Positions 1 to 7,771 of a DNA stretch of 64,000 nt are shown here, one piece after another; the first letter of the stretch is position 1, and the number at the start of each line of letters is the position of its first letter. Source of the DNA: Sporosarcina sp. BI001-red (GTDB lineage: Bacteria > Bacillota > Bacilli > Bacillales_A > Planococcaceae); the NCBI RefSeq assembly GCF_003384035.1, contig NZ_QQAK01000010.1, positions 372,001 through 436,000 of the forward strand. The letters run 5' to 3'. Under the pieces are notes generated by a model. It had not been told where the DNA came from and made no database searches. It saw only the letters and a list, made by a program, of their open reading frames with translations. A program made the translations under genes and the position numbers.

Positions 1-304
1 AAATCGCGGGAGTGGAGCTAATTGATAGCCTTCCTTTCAATAAAGTGTGATGAATATTGCCGAAACGTTTCATCTCTTCAATCGCGTTTAGGATTTCCTC
101 GGATTTTGTAATGACGGCTTGGCCGCGTTCAGTAGGGAATGTGCCTGCTTTGGAGCGATTGAAAACTTTCAATCCAATCTCATCTTCAAAAGCCGCAAGA
201 GCCTGGCTCATGCTAGGTTGGGAAATACTAAGTCTTTTAGATGCTACTGATATTGACTTTGTCTTAGAGACTTCAACAATGTATTCAAATTGTTCAATCC
301 TCAT
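1..304 (-). CDS. LysR-family transcriptional regulator (N-terminal part, cut by window edge)
   Basis: About 100 N-terminal residues are visible before the gene leaves the window on the left. They start MRIEQFEYIVEVSKTKSIS and continue with a typical LysR winged helix-turn-helix, with the recognition helix around SISQPSMSQALAAFE. LysR regulators usually control a divergent neighbour, here the C-S lyase gene at 495, and need a small co-inducer that cannot be deduced here. The start is placed at ATG 304 because LysR proteins normally begin within a few residues of this motif. In-frame ATGs at 310 and 316 are alternatives, and ribosome-site evidence does not decide between them. Family assignment is confident; the regulated ligand is unknown. 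Confidence 0.85.
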   Translation of the reverse strand, partial: MRIEQFEYIVEVSKTKSISVASKRLSISQPSMSQALAAFEDEIGLKVFNRSKAGTFPTERGQAVITKSEEILNAIEEMKRFGNIHHTLLKGRLSISSTPAI

Positions 305-356
305 GTTCATCACCATCCATAGGAATTCTCAATACTAACATTCACTATCGCTATTT

Positions 357-382
357 TACATCATAGCACTGAATATGATGTA
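357..382. promoter_or_regulatory. Inverted repeat, candidate LysR operator between divergent genes
   Basis: The arms TACATCAT (357-364) and ATGATGTA (375-382) are perfect inverted repeats separated by 10 bases. They lie in the roughly 190-bp gap between the divergent LysR gene and the PatB-like gene. The size and spacing resemble the T-N11-A dyads bound by LysR proteins. The assignment is inference from position and symmetry. Confidence 0.45.
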
Positions 383-494
383 ATGAAATTAATAATTCAG
401 CTTAATTAGAAAATAATTTTGTGTTAGGGGGGACACTTGGAAAGGTGATGGTAGATTCACAGCTTGTGATGAAAATCTAGAGGGGGCTCATAAC

Positions 495-1706
495 ATGATT
501 TATAACTTCGACAACGTCATTGATAGAAGGAACACGGGATCTGTGAAGTGGGATAAAAAAGATGAAGTGTTTCAAGAACGTGATGTACTACCGATGTGGG
601 TTGCGGATATGGACTTCCCATCCCCCCAGCCGATTATAGAGGCCATCAAGCAACGAGCAGATCATGGGATTTTTGGCTATTCAACGATGCATGATGGGTA
701 TTATGATGCGATTATCGAATGGAATCAAAGAAGGCATCAATGGTCGATTGAAAAGGATTGGATCACCATCAGTCCCGGTGTAGTCCCAGCGTTGAATACA
801 ATCGTCAAAACGTTTACAGAACCTGGGGATAAAATTATTATACAATCTCCTGTGTATTATCCTTTCACAAATGCCATCGTAGAAAATGGTAGAGAAGTGG
901 TGTTGAACAGACTCCAATTGGAAAATGGCCGTTATTACATGGACTTTGAAGATTTACGTAATCAGTTGGATCCAAGTGTGAAGATGATTATTTTGTGCAA
1001 TCCTCATAACCCAGGCGGAAGTGTATGGACTAAAGGAGAACTCCAAGAACTTGGAGAAATCTGTTTAGCTCATAACATTTTAGTCGTATCGGATGAAATC
1101 CACTGTGATTTGGTATATACAGATTACAAATATACTCCTTTCGCTAGTATTAGTGAGGCATTTGAACAAAACACCATCTGCTGCACAGCTCCTAGTAAAA
1201 CGTTCAATCTGGCGGGATTACAACTTTCAAATATTATCATTCCGAATGAAGACTTAAGACAAAAGTTCTTAGATGCGGTCTCAAGAACACCGTTGCAGCT
1301 CACGAATCCATTTGCTATAGCTGCAACTGAAAGCGGTTACAAAAGGGGAGATGAATGGCTGGAACAACTGATAGCGTATTTACAGCAAAATGTTGCCTAC
1401 TTAACGGATTATATTACCACCCATCTGAAAGCGATAACCGTAATTCAACCGGAGTCAACGTATCTAGTCTGGCTGGACTGTAGGGGTCTTGGTTTGGAAC
1501 CGGAACAACTGGAAGAACTGTTGATCAAAAAAGCTAAAGTAGGATTTAACCAAGGATATACGTTTGGTCCAGGGGGTGAAGGATTTGTTCGTGTAAATAT
1601 TGCATGCCCACAATCCGTGCTAAAAGAAGGGTTAACTAGAATGGACAAAGCCTTTCAAGAATTGGAACACACATCTCAGAGTCTATCAGGCACACAAAAT
1701 AACTGA
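495..1706 (+). CDS. PatB/MalY-type PLP-dependent C-S lyase (cystathionine beta-lyase-like aminotransferase fold)
   Basis: This 403-residue fold-type I PLP enzyme has the family start MIYNFDNVIDRRNTGSVKWD and the MWVADMDFPSP segment seen in PatB/MalY proteins. The PLP-binding lysine is Lys235 in SKTFNLAG. Other landmarks are the NPHNPGG loop and SDEIHCDL, where Asp binds the pyridine nitrogen. Characterised members cleave C-S bonds of cystathionine, cysteine or S-conjugates, releasing a thiol, ammonia and a 2-oxo acid. A true aminotransferase role is less likely but cannot be excluded. A GGGGG ribosome site precedes ATG 495 by about 8 bases. It heads a probable operon with the permease 47 bases downstream, which suggests uptake and cleavage of a sulfur-containing amino acid or conjugate. 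Confidence 0.85.
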   Translation: MIYNFDNVIDRRNTGSVKWDKKDEVFQERDVLPMWVADMDFPSPQPIIEAIKQRADHGIFGYSTMHDGYYDAIIEWNQRRHQWSIEKDWITISPGVVPALNTIVKTFTEPGDKIIIQSPVYYPFTNAIVENGREVVLNRLQLENGRYYMDFEDLRNQLDPSVKMIILCNPHNPGGSVWTKGELQELGEICLAHNILVVSDEIHCDLVYTDYKYTPFASISEAFEQNTICCTAPSKTFNLAGLQLSNIIIPNEDLRQKFLDAVSRTPLQLTNPFAIAATESGYKRGDEWLEQLIAYLQQNVAYLTDYITTHLKAITVIQPESTYLVWLDCRGLGLEPEQLEELLIKKAKVGFNQGYTFGPGGEGFVRVNIACPQSVLKEGLTRMDKAFQELEHTSQSLSGTQNN

Positions 1707-1753
1707 AGGTACACCTTTTTGTGAACGGTATTCATTCTAAGGAGATGATAGAG

Positions 1754-3133
1754 ATGGGTAGCCAAGAAGCGAAATTAAAGAAAGTACTAGGGTTAGGCGA
1801 CTTGATGGGGATTGCGGTCGGGCAAGTAATTGGAGTTGGAATTATGGCATTGATGGGTGTCGCCATTGGCATGACAGGTAAAGCGGTTGTGCTAGCTTTT
1901 GTCGTCTCTTCTGTATTTACGTGTATCACGATCATTCCGTTAACTATAATGGCCACAACGATGCCGACGACAGGTGCGCAGTATCGGTATTCAAGTCTTC
2001 TGCTTTCACCAAAGATCGGTTTCTTCTGGATGCTATTATTTATCTTTTCAAAAGTTACTATTGCCGTTTATGCCATTTCTTTTGCTCAATATTTACAAGG
2101 ATTAGTTCCCGGCATTCCAATCATGCCGGCAGCATTTGTTATCCTGACCGTCCTTTACATTACTAATATGATTGGCGTGAAAACTGCCGCTGTAGTGGAA
2201 AAAATAATGGTTCTTGTCCTTTTACTAGCGTTGGGGATCTTTCTCGCTTATGGCCTGCCAGCAACTAACTTTGCTGAAGTCTTTAATCCGAAAGACATGT
2301 TCCCAAGTGGATTTATCGGATTCTTCACAGCAGTGGGTCTACTAGCTTTTGCGACAGGCGGAGCTACCAGTATTGCGGAGCTCGGTGGTGAAATGAAAAA
2401 CCCTGGAAGAGATATTCCGATTACCATTTTCGGGACCACTTTAGGAGTAGGGGTTCTATACGCCTTGATGGCAATTGTGGCAGTAGGTATTTTACCCATT
2501 GCTGATGTTGCGAACAAACCTTTAACGGACGTAGCGAGAACAATCTTGCCGGGACCGTTATTCCTGTTCTTCATCATTGGCGGAGCATTATTCGCACTCG
2601 CTACTACGTTGAATGCGCTGTTAACGTGGGTGACTAAAGGGATGATCATTGCGTGTGAAGATGGATGGTTACCGAAATCACTTGGTGTGGTCAATAAGAA
2701 ATATGGGACACCTCATCGTTTGCTCACTCTTTTCTATATTATCGGTGTGATTCCAATCCTAGGTGGCGTATCTCTAGATACAATTTCGAAGTTAGGACTT
2801 GGTGTATTACTATTTGCAGCTATCATCCCGGTAATTGCGGTCACTCAATTGCCTAAAAAGTATCCGGAGCTCTATGCTAAGTCGAAATTCAAACTACCAC
2901 CCAAAGTGCTGATGGCTGTCGTTGTTGTTTCGATTTTGTTGCTTGCTTTCCAATCCACGTTAATGATTATGACGTTGCCGGTCAAAATCATGTTAGGTGC
3001 AATCCTTTATATGATTGCGGCGGGTATCTATGTCACATTCGCTAAAAGGAAGAATCCTGTATTGGAAATGGAAGAAGTGTTAGCGGTCGTCCCACTGGCG
3101 GCTGAGGTGGAGGAATCGACCACGTTCAATTGA
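1754..3133 (+). CDS. APC-superfamily amino acid permease
   Basis: This integral membrane transporter has about 12 hydrophobic segments. The first starts with the glycine-rich LGDLMGIAVGQVIGVGIMAL, typical of APC helix 1, where the unwound GxG region binds the substrate amino group. The conserved GGEMKNPGRDIP loop between helices 6 and 7 is also present. The start at ATG 1754 (459 residues) is preferred because AGGAG ends 9 bases upstream; the in-frame GTG at 1721 has no good ribosome site. It follows the C-S lyase gene closely and probably supplies its substrate. The stop codon lies inside a perfect hairpin (3121-3146). The substrate is unknown. Confidence 0.88.
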   Translation: MGSQEAKLKKVLGLGDLMGIAVGQVIGVGIMALMGVAIGMTGKAVVLAFVVSSVFTCITIIPLTIMATTMPTTGAQYRYSSLLLSPKIGFFWMLLFIFSKVTIAVYAISFAQYLQGLVPGIPIMPAAFVILTVLYITNMIGVKTAAVVEKIMVLVLLLALGIFLAYGLPATNFAEVFNPKDMFPSGFIGFFTAVGLLAFATGGATSIAELGGEMKNPGRDIPITIFGTTLGVGVLYALMAIVAVGILPIADVANKPLTDVARTILPGPLFLFFIIGGALFALATTLNALLTWVTKGMIIACEDGWLPKSLGVVNKKYGTPHRLLTLFYIIGVIPILGGVSLDTISKLGLGVLLFAAIIPVIAVTQLPKKYPELYAKSKFKLPPKVLMAVVVVSILLLAFQSTLMIMTLPVKIMLGAILYMIAAGIYVTFAKRKNPVLEMEEVLAVVPLAAEVEESTTFN

Positions 3134-3146
3134 CTAATTGAACGTG
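3121..3146 (+). other. Perfect hairpin spanning the permease stop codon
   Basis: Two perfectly complementary 11-base arms (3121-3131 and 3136-3146) enclose the loop GACT. The TGA stop of the permease gene (3131-3133) starts at the arm end and runs into the loop. No T-run follows, so it is not a standard intrinsic terminator. It may stabilise the upstream mRNA or attenuate transcription. Confidence 0.5.
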
Positions 3147-3185
3147 AGTGGCACTTAAAAGAATAGAGGTAGTCCATAAATTCCA

Positions 3186-3210
3186 GGGGACTAGTAATTT
3201 ACTTGTCCCC
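3186..3210 (+). other. Second GC-capped hairpin before the redoxin gene
   Basis: GGGGAC (3186-3191) pairs with GTCCCC (3205-3210). The stem continues inward as AGTAA/TTACT after one T-T mismatch. There is no U-tract. Together with the 3121-3146 hairpin it could separate the expression of the first two genes from the next four. Confidence 0.45.
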
Positions 3211-3257
3211 AGTAGCGTAAAATGAATGGAAATAGAAACTAGGAGGAAGATGATAGA

Positions 3258-3818
3258 ATGACAAAACTTCAAAATGGAGCAAAAGCCGTAGATTTTACAT
3301 TTGATACACCCTGGTCAGAATCGAATGACTTGTATGAGACTTTAGAGGGTAAAAAAACGATTTTACTCTTTTTAAGATACTATGGTTGCAGTCTTTGTCA
3401 GTTGGATATTGCAGCGCTCGTATCGGAAAGCAAGACAATTGAGTCGAATGATGCACAAGTCTTGGTCGTTCTCCAAACAGAAGCTTCCTTCATTCGGGAA
3501 CAGTTGACTCAAGAACAAATGCCGCTAACGCTAATCTGTGATCCAGAACATAAGCTATTTGACTTATATGGCGTAGAAGCAGGTAAAACCCAAGAGGATC
3601 TTATCTCTGAAGAAGCCATGAAAAAGCTTGCCATCGCTAAAGAAAAAGGGATTTTGAATTTAGGGAACAAAGGGGAACAGCTTGAATTCCAGTTGCCTGC
3701 GACGTTTATCATTAGTCCAGATGGAACTATCGAGTATAGCCGATACGGGACGCATGCTGCAGATATCCCATCGCCTGCTGAACTTATTGAGTTGACATTG
3801 AATGTGAGTGTGAACTAA
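3258..3818 (+). CDS. AhpC/TSA-type redoxin (peroxiredoxin-like protein)
   Basis: This 186-residue thioredoxin-fold protein of the AhpC/TSA superfamily begins with GAKAVDFTFDTPW, as peroxiredoxin-like proteins do. Its CxxC pair is Cys44 and Cys47 (GCSLC), followed by the usual VLVVLQTE strand and a C-terminal PATFIISPDGTIEYS block, where peroxiredoxins carry their cis-proline. A single CxxC rather than separated peroxidatic and resolving cysteines makes a disulfide reductase or thiol-handling role as likely as peroxide reduction. The family is clear and the substrate is not. A GGAGG ribosome site precedes ATG 3258. The neighbouring C-S lyase would generate thiols, which fits a redox helper in the same operon (inference). 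Confidence 0.75.
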   Translation: MTKLQNGAKAVDFTFDTPWSESNDLYETLEGKKTILLFLRYYGCSLCQLDIAALVSESKTIESNDAQVLVVLQTEASFIREQLTQEQMPLTLICDPEHKLFDLYGVEAGKTQEDLISEEAMKKLAIAKEKGILNLGNKGEQLEFQLPATFIISPDGTIEYSRYGTHAADIPSPAELIELTLNVSVN

Positions 3819-3874
3819 TGATAGGTCGAGTATCAGGTTGTGATGTAGTCAATAGGGTCAAAGGGGGAGTGAAC

Positions 3875-5236
3875 ATGAGGGCTGTCCGCTACGTCACGGA
3901 AGCTTTGAATCATTTAAGTGATGAGGAGATTCATCAGATCCGCGAAACGAAACTGATCAACCAGTTGAAGTACTGCTATCGAAATTCTGAGTTCTATCAA
4001 AAGAAATTCAAGGAAGTCGGCATTGTGCCACAGGATATCCGTTCGATTGAAGACTATCTCAAGCTACCTGTACTTATGGATAAAGACCAGGAAAGACTCA
4101 GTCAGCAGGAATCCATGGAACGATTCGGTCATCCGTTTGGCATGCATTTGTGCGCATCCCCCGATGACATTGCATTAACAGCAACGACAAGTGGTACAAC
4201 GGGAATCCCTACGTTTACGTATACATTAGCCCAACAGGATTTGGACAAAGTCTCCGATGGAGTCGCCTCAATGTTGAATTATGCAAGAATCAGTCAAGGG
4301 GATCGGATGCTTTTCAGCCATGCATTGGGGGTCTATGCGACCTCCGCTGTATTGCCAGGAATCCGTCAAGCAGGAATATTACCAATTGATGTGGATGTAC
4401 GTGCAGGTACTGAAGCCATCTTACAATATGCAAAAATGACAAACCCTCAAGCAGCGATGATGACCCCGTCGTTAGCAGAACATTTGATAGGGAAATCACT
4501 GGAACTTCATCAACAGCCGGTTGGGGATTTGAACCTCTCAGCGCTATTTACAGTCGGTGAAATCGCTATCAGTATTCCTGAAGTGAAACAGAAAATCGAA
4601 GAAGCCTACGGTTGTCGTGTATACGATTGGATTGGTCCTATTGGAGGAACCATTGCGTATTCCTGTGATTCGGATGATTACCATGGGATGCACTGCGTGA
4701 CACCTGATTATGACTTATATCCTTATGATCTGGTGGATCCAGCGACCCAGCAGCCAATTGACATTGTAAATGGTGCAATTGGAGAAGTTATTTATACGTC
4801 CTTGGATCGATTGGCAGCTCCCATGTTACGGATGGCCTCCGGAGATATCGTGCAAGTATTCACGACCCCTTGCCCAGGTTGTGGCTTCAAAGGAATGCGC
4901 GTAAAAGTGGTCGGCCGATCTGATGATATGTTGATTGTAAAAGGTGTGAATGTCTACCCTGCAGCGATTAAGCAAGTCATCACCACCTACGCTCCCGATG
5001 TTACAGGTGAGATGAGAATTGTATTAGACCAAGAACCTCCACTCGTAAAGCCCCCATTGAAAGTGAAGTTGGAATTCGGTCCTGATATGGATCGGAATGC
5101 ACTTCCACAATTGGAAGCACGGATCAAAGAACAGTTAAGCCGCAACGTAAGGGTGAATCCTGAAATTATTTGGTGTCCGCCTGGAACGTTGGAAAAGTCG
5201 ATGGCAAAAACACCAGTTTTCGAGAAAGATTATTAA
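3875..5236 (+). CDS. PaaK-like phenylacetate-CoA ligase family (AMP-forming acyl-CoA ligase)
   Basis: This 453-residue adenylate-forming enzyme has the PaaK-type N-terminus (YCYRNSEFYQKKFKEVG) and the nucleotide loop TTSGTTGIPTFTYT. The YDWIGPIGG region stands where the A5 motif lies, and the C-terminal swivel starts at GRSDDMLIVKGVNVYP. PaaK enzymes convert an aryl or aryl-acetic acid plus ATP and CoA to the acyl-CoA. The substrate here is unknown. The start at ATG 3875 is chosen because AAGGGGGAGTG lies just upstream. An in-frame ATG at 3818 overlaps the redoxin stop but has a weaker site. A ligase of a second family is encoded three genes on (6103-7698), so two acids, or two steps, are activated in this operon. 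Confidence 0.82.
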   Translation: MRAVRYVTEALNHLSDEEIHQIRETKLINQLKYCYRNSEFYQKKFKEVGIVPQDIRSIEDYLKLPVLMDKDQERLSQQESMERFGHPFGMHLCASPDDIALTATTSGTTGIPTFTYTLAQQDLDKVSDGVASMLNYARISQGDRMLFSHALGVYATSAVLPGIRQAGILPIDVDVRAGTEAILQYAKMTNPQAAMMTPSLAEHLIGKSLELHQQPVGDLNLSALFTVGEIAISIPEVKQKIEEAYGCRVYDWIGPIGGTIAYSCDSDDYHGMHCVTPDYDLYPYDLVDPATQQPIDIVNGAIGEVIYTSLDRLAAPMLRMASGDIVQVFTTPCPGCGFKGMRVKVVGRSDDMLIVKGVNVYPAAIKQVITTYAPDVTGEMRIVLDQEPPLVKPPLKVKLEFGPDMDRNALPQLEARIKEQLSRNVRVNPEIIWCPPGTLEKSMAKTPVFEKDY

Positions 5237-5293
5237 TCATAGTAAGTTTCAACAGAACTTTCGGAATCCATTTAAAAGGGAGAAGTGAACAAA

Positions 5294-6079
5294 TTGACAA
5301 CTTATGAAACTATGGAACTTGAACAGGTTGAAGATGTATTGACGGTCACGTTGAATCGGAAAAATAATTTGAATGCCATGAATTTGACGATGATTAAAGA
5401 ATTGATTCAGTTATGTGATTGGTTACGTGAAGAACGTTCGGTCCAGTATGTTGTATTTACAAATCAGGGCCGGATCTTCTCAGCAGGTGCAGATGTTTTC
5501 GAAATGTTTGAAGGCATGGATGATGAGGACTTCAAAAATGAAGAACTCAGACGGATGCAATTGGTTGGTCAGGAAATGATTCGCAAGCTGGAAAGCCTTG
5601 AACAGATCACCGTTGCAGCCATTAACGGTTCTGCTTACGGAGGTGCCGTAGCCATTGCACTTACTGCGGACTTCAGACTACTGACTGAAAACTCGGTACT
5701 GAACTTACCTGAAACAAATATCGGATTGTTTTTAACGTGGGGATGTACCCCAAGACTAGTGAAAACAGTGGGCGCGTTGAAAGCGAAAGAAATGATCATG
5801 TTGTGCGAGGATATATCTGCTGAGGAGAGTGTTCAGTGGGGGCTTGTCAATAAAGTGGTCGCAAAAGAACAGTTGAAACAAGAAGTAGACTCGATCATTG
5901 CGAAGCTCCGAACGAAAGGTAGCCATTCAATCCGGTTGACGAAGAAGATGATCAACGCGTCAGCAGCTCCTAACTTTGGTGAAATTGTCATGACTGAAAA
6001 CGAGCTCGTGGAAAAAGTCATCGTAGCGGGTGAAACGAAGAGGAAGTTGGAAGAATTTCACCTTAGTAAACAAAAATAA
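5294..6079 (+). CDS. Enoyl-CoA hydratase/isomerase (crotonase) family protein
   Basis: This crotonase-fold protein of about 261 residues has the CoA-binding VTLNRKNNLNAMN and the oxyanion-hole segments IFSAGADVFEMFEG and INGSAYGGAVAIAL. At the site where hydratases carry catalytic Glu residues it reads LNLPETNIGLF, so one glutamate is plausible. The reaction could be hydration, isomerisation, hydrolysis or C-C cleavage of an acyl-CoA, and sequence alone does not decide. TTG 5294 lies 11 bases after AGGGAG; GTG 5285 is an alternative start but sits only 2 bases after that site. It lies between two acyl-CoA ligase genes, supporting a CoA-thioester catabolic route. Confidence 0.8.
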   Translation: MTTYETMELEQVEDVLTVTLNRKNNLNAMNLTMIKELIQLCDWLREERSVQYVVFTNQGRIFSAGADVFEMFEGMDDEDFKNEELRRMQLVGQEMIRKLESLEQITVAAINGSAYGGAVAIALTADFRLLTENSVLNLPETNIGLFLTWGCTPRLVKTVGALKAKEMIMLCEDISAEESVQWGLVNKVVAKEQLKQEVDSIIAKLRTKGSHSIRLTKKMINASAAPNFGEIVMTENELVEKVIVAGETKRKLEEFHLSKQK

Positions 6080-6102
6080 AAGGAATGGGATGGTGCTGGA
6101 CA

Positions 6103-7698
6103 ATGCCGCAATACTTCACTGAACTCTTGGAAAGAAATGCAACAAGCTACCCTGAGAAAACTGCCTATCAGTTTATGGGAACGTCTGTTACTTGGAAGCA
6201 CTACTACGATGAGGTTCAGCGGATGACCAATTCATTCCTAACAATGGGATTGAAGCCAGGCGATAAAGTGGCAACCATTCTACCACAAACCCCTGCATTC
6301 ATGACAATCTATCTGGCGGCGGGGCAGATGGGGCTAGTGGTCGTGCCATTGGATCCTAGATTCAAGGCCACTGAAATGATCAATCTATGCAACCGGACCG
6401 AACCTAAGATGTTGGTATGTTTTGCAGGCAATGAAACGCTTAAAGAGACGACTAAGCAATTGTTGAAAGAGATAGAAATCCCACATGTCTTTTCTTATAT
6501 GGGGAAACTAGACGTTCCGGGTGCCAAATTATATGAAGTCCTGTTGGATAGCCCAGTGGAATTGACTATGCCTTTTCCGCCACCCACGCTAGACGATCCG
6601 TTAATCATTATATTTACGAGCGGATCAACGGGATTGCCTAAGGGCGGTGTCTTAACGCATCGGAATACCTTTGCCATCGCTAAAGCGACTGTAGAAACAT
6701 GGGGAATCACGAGTGACGATAAAATGTTGCTTAATATGCCAACCAGTCATGTTGGAGGGACTCACGATATGATTGCGGTGCAGCTATATGCTGGTGCAAG
6801 TGGTGTAATTTCACCCACTTTTGTGCCGGCGGAAATCCCTAAACTAATCCATGAGTACAAGGTAACGATCATTGGCGGGGTCCCGTCTATGTATCGTCTC
6901 ATTTTTCAGCACGCAACGTTGACGGATTATGATTTGCACTCATTGAAACTTCTCATTGTATCTGGAGAACCCTCCTCACCAGAATTGATTCACAGGATAC
7001 AAACAAGTTTCCCGAATGCATCCGTTGTTGCGAGCTGGGGAATGACAGAAACCTCAGGCTTTTTCACATTTACAAATGTCGGGGATCCTGTTGAAAGAAT
7101 TACCAAGACTGAGGGGAAACCTGGCCCTGAGTTTGAAATGGCTATCATGCAGGCGGACGGTACTACAGCAACGCCTCATGGAGTTGGTGAGATTTGGGTG
7201 AAAGGCGATAGCGTCATTAAGAGTTACCTGGATACTAAAGACAATGCAAGTAGCTTTTCAAACGGATGGCTGAAAACAGGCGATATTGGGTATTTGGATG
7301 AAAAGAATTATTTGCATTTCATCGGTCGTTCTAAAGAAATGTACATTAGTGGCGGGTACAATGTGTATCCAATGGAAATTGAAACGGTGTTAAATGCCCA
7401 TCCTGCGGTCAATGCTTCTTGCATCATCGAAGTGGAAGATGAGACATGGGGAGAAGTTGGGATTGCATTCATAGTCCCTGAAAATGAGGGGACCCTGGAT
7501 CAAGACGAAATCGTTCGGTACTGCAGACAAGAACTGGCAGATTATAAATGTCCAAAAAAAGTAATCATCCAATCTGATTTACCCAAAACACTGATTGGAA
7601 AAATCGATAAACAAAAAATCAGGAAAAGTTTGCATCAATTCGTGGAAGTGGCCGGTGAATCGCTCCATACAAACAAGACCCTGGCAGCTGGAGAATAG
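6103..7698 (+). CDS. Class I adenylate-forming acyl-CoA synthetase
   Basis: The roughly 531-residue AMP-dependent synthetase has the P-loop IIFTSGSTGLPKGGVLTH. It also has the WGMTETSG motif, the GWLKTGDIGYLD hinge Asp and the C-terminal GRSKEMYISGGYNVYP, ending with the catalytic lysine in PKTLIGKIDK. This is the long- to medium-chain or aromatic acyl-CoA synthetase layout. ATG 6103 (MPQYFTELLERN) is preferred as family-like; ATG 6085 would add six unusual residues (GWCWT). It closes the operon and is followed after 10 bases by a strong terminator. The substrate is not predictable. Confidence 0.85.
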   Translation: MPQYFTELLERNATSYPEKTAYQFMGTSVTWKHYYDEVQRMTNSFLTMGLKPGDKVATILPQTPAFMTIYLAAGQMGLVVVPLDPRFKATEMINLCNRTEPKMLVCFAGNETLKETTKQLLKEIEIPHVFSYMGKLDVPGAKLYEVLLDSPVELTMPFPPPTLDDPLIIIFTSGSTGLPKGGVLTHRNTFAIAKATVETWGITSDDKMLLNMPTSHVGGTHDMIAVQLYAGASGVISPTFVPAEIPKLIHEYKVTIIGGVPSMYRLIFQHATLTDYDLHSLKLLIVSGEPSSPELIHRIQTSFPNASVVASWGMTETSGFFTFTNVGDPVERITKTEGKPGPEFEMAIMQADGTTATPHGVGEIWVKGDSVIKSYLDTKDNASSFSNGWLKTGDIGYLDEKNYLHFIGRSKEMYISGGYNVYPMEIETVLNAHPAVNASCIIEVEDETWGEVGIAFIVPENEGTLDQDEIVRYCRQELADYKCPKKVIIQSDLPKTLIGKIDKQKIRKSLHQFVEVAGESLHTNKTLAAGE

Positions 7699-7708
7699 GT
7701 AACCAGGG

Positions 7709-7744
7709 AGCTCTAGCTGATGAAAATCAGCTAGAGCTTTTTGC
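7709..7744 (+). terminator. Intrinsic terminator of the C-S lyase/acyl-CoA operon
   Basis: A 13-bp perfect stem (AGCTCTAGCTGAT with ATCAGCTAGAGCT) with a short GAAA-type loop is followed by TTTTT. It lies between the converging acyl-CoA synthetase and FAD oxidoreductase genes. Confidence 0.9.
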
Positions 7745-7771
7745 ATTCATGTTAGGTTGCTTTCATTCTAT

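Noticed and set aside
2248..2694. 148-codon minus-strand frame inside the permease gene
   Set aside because: It is a shadow of the membrane protein on the other strand: biased composition, no ribosome site, no recognised domain.
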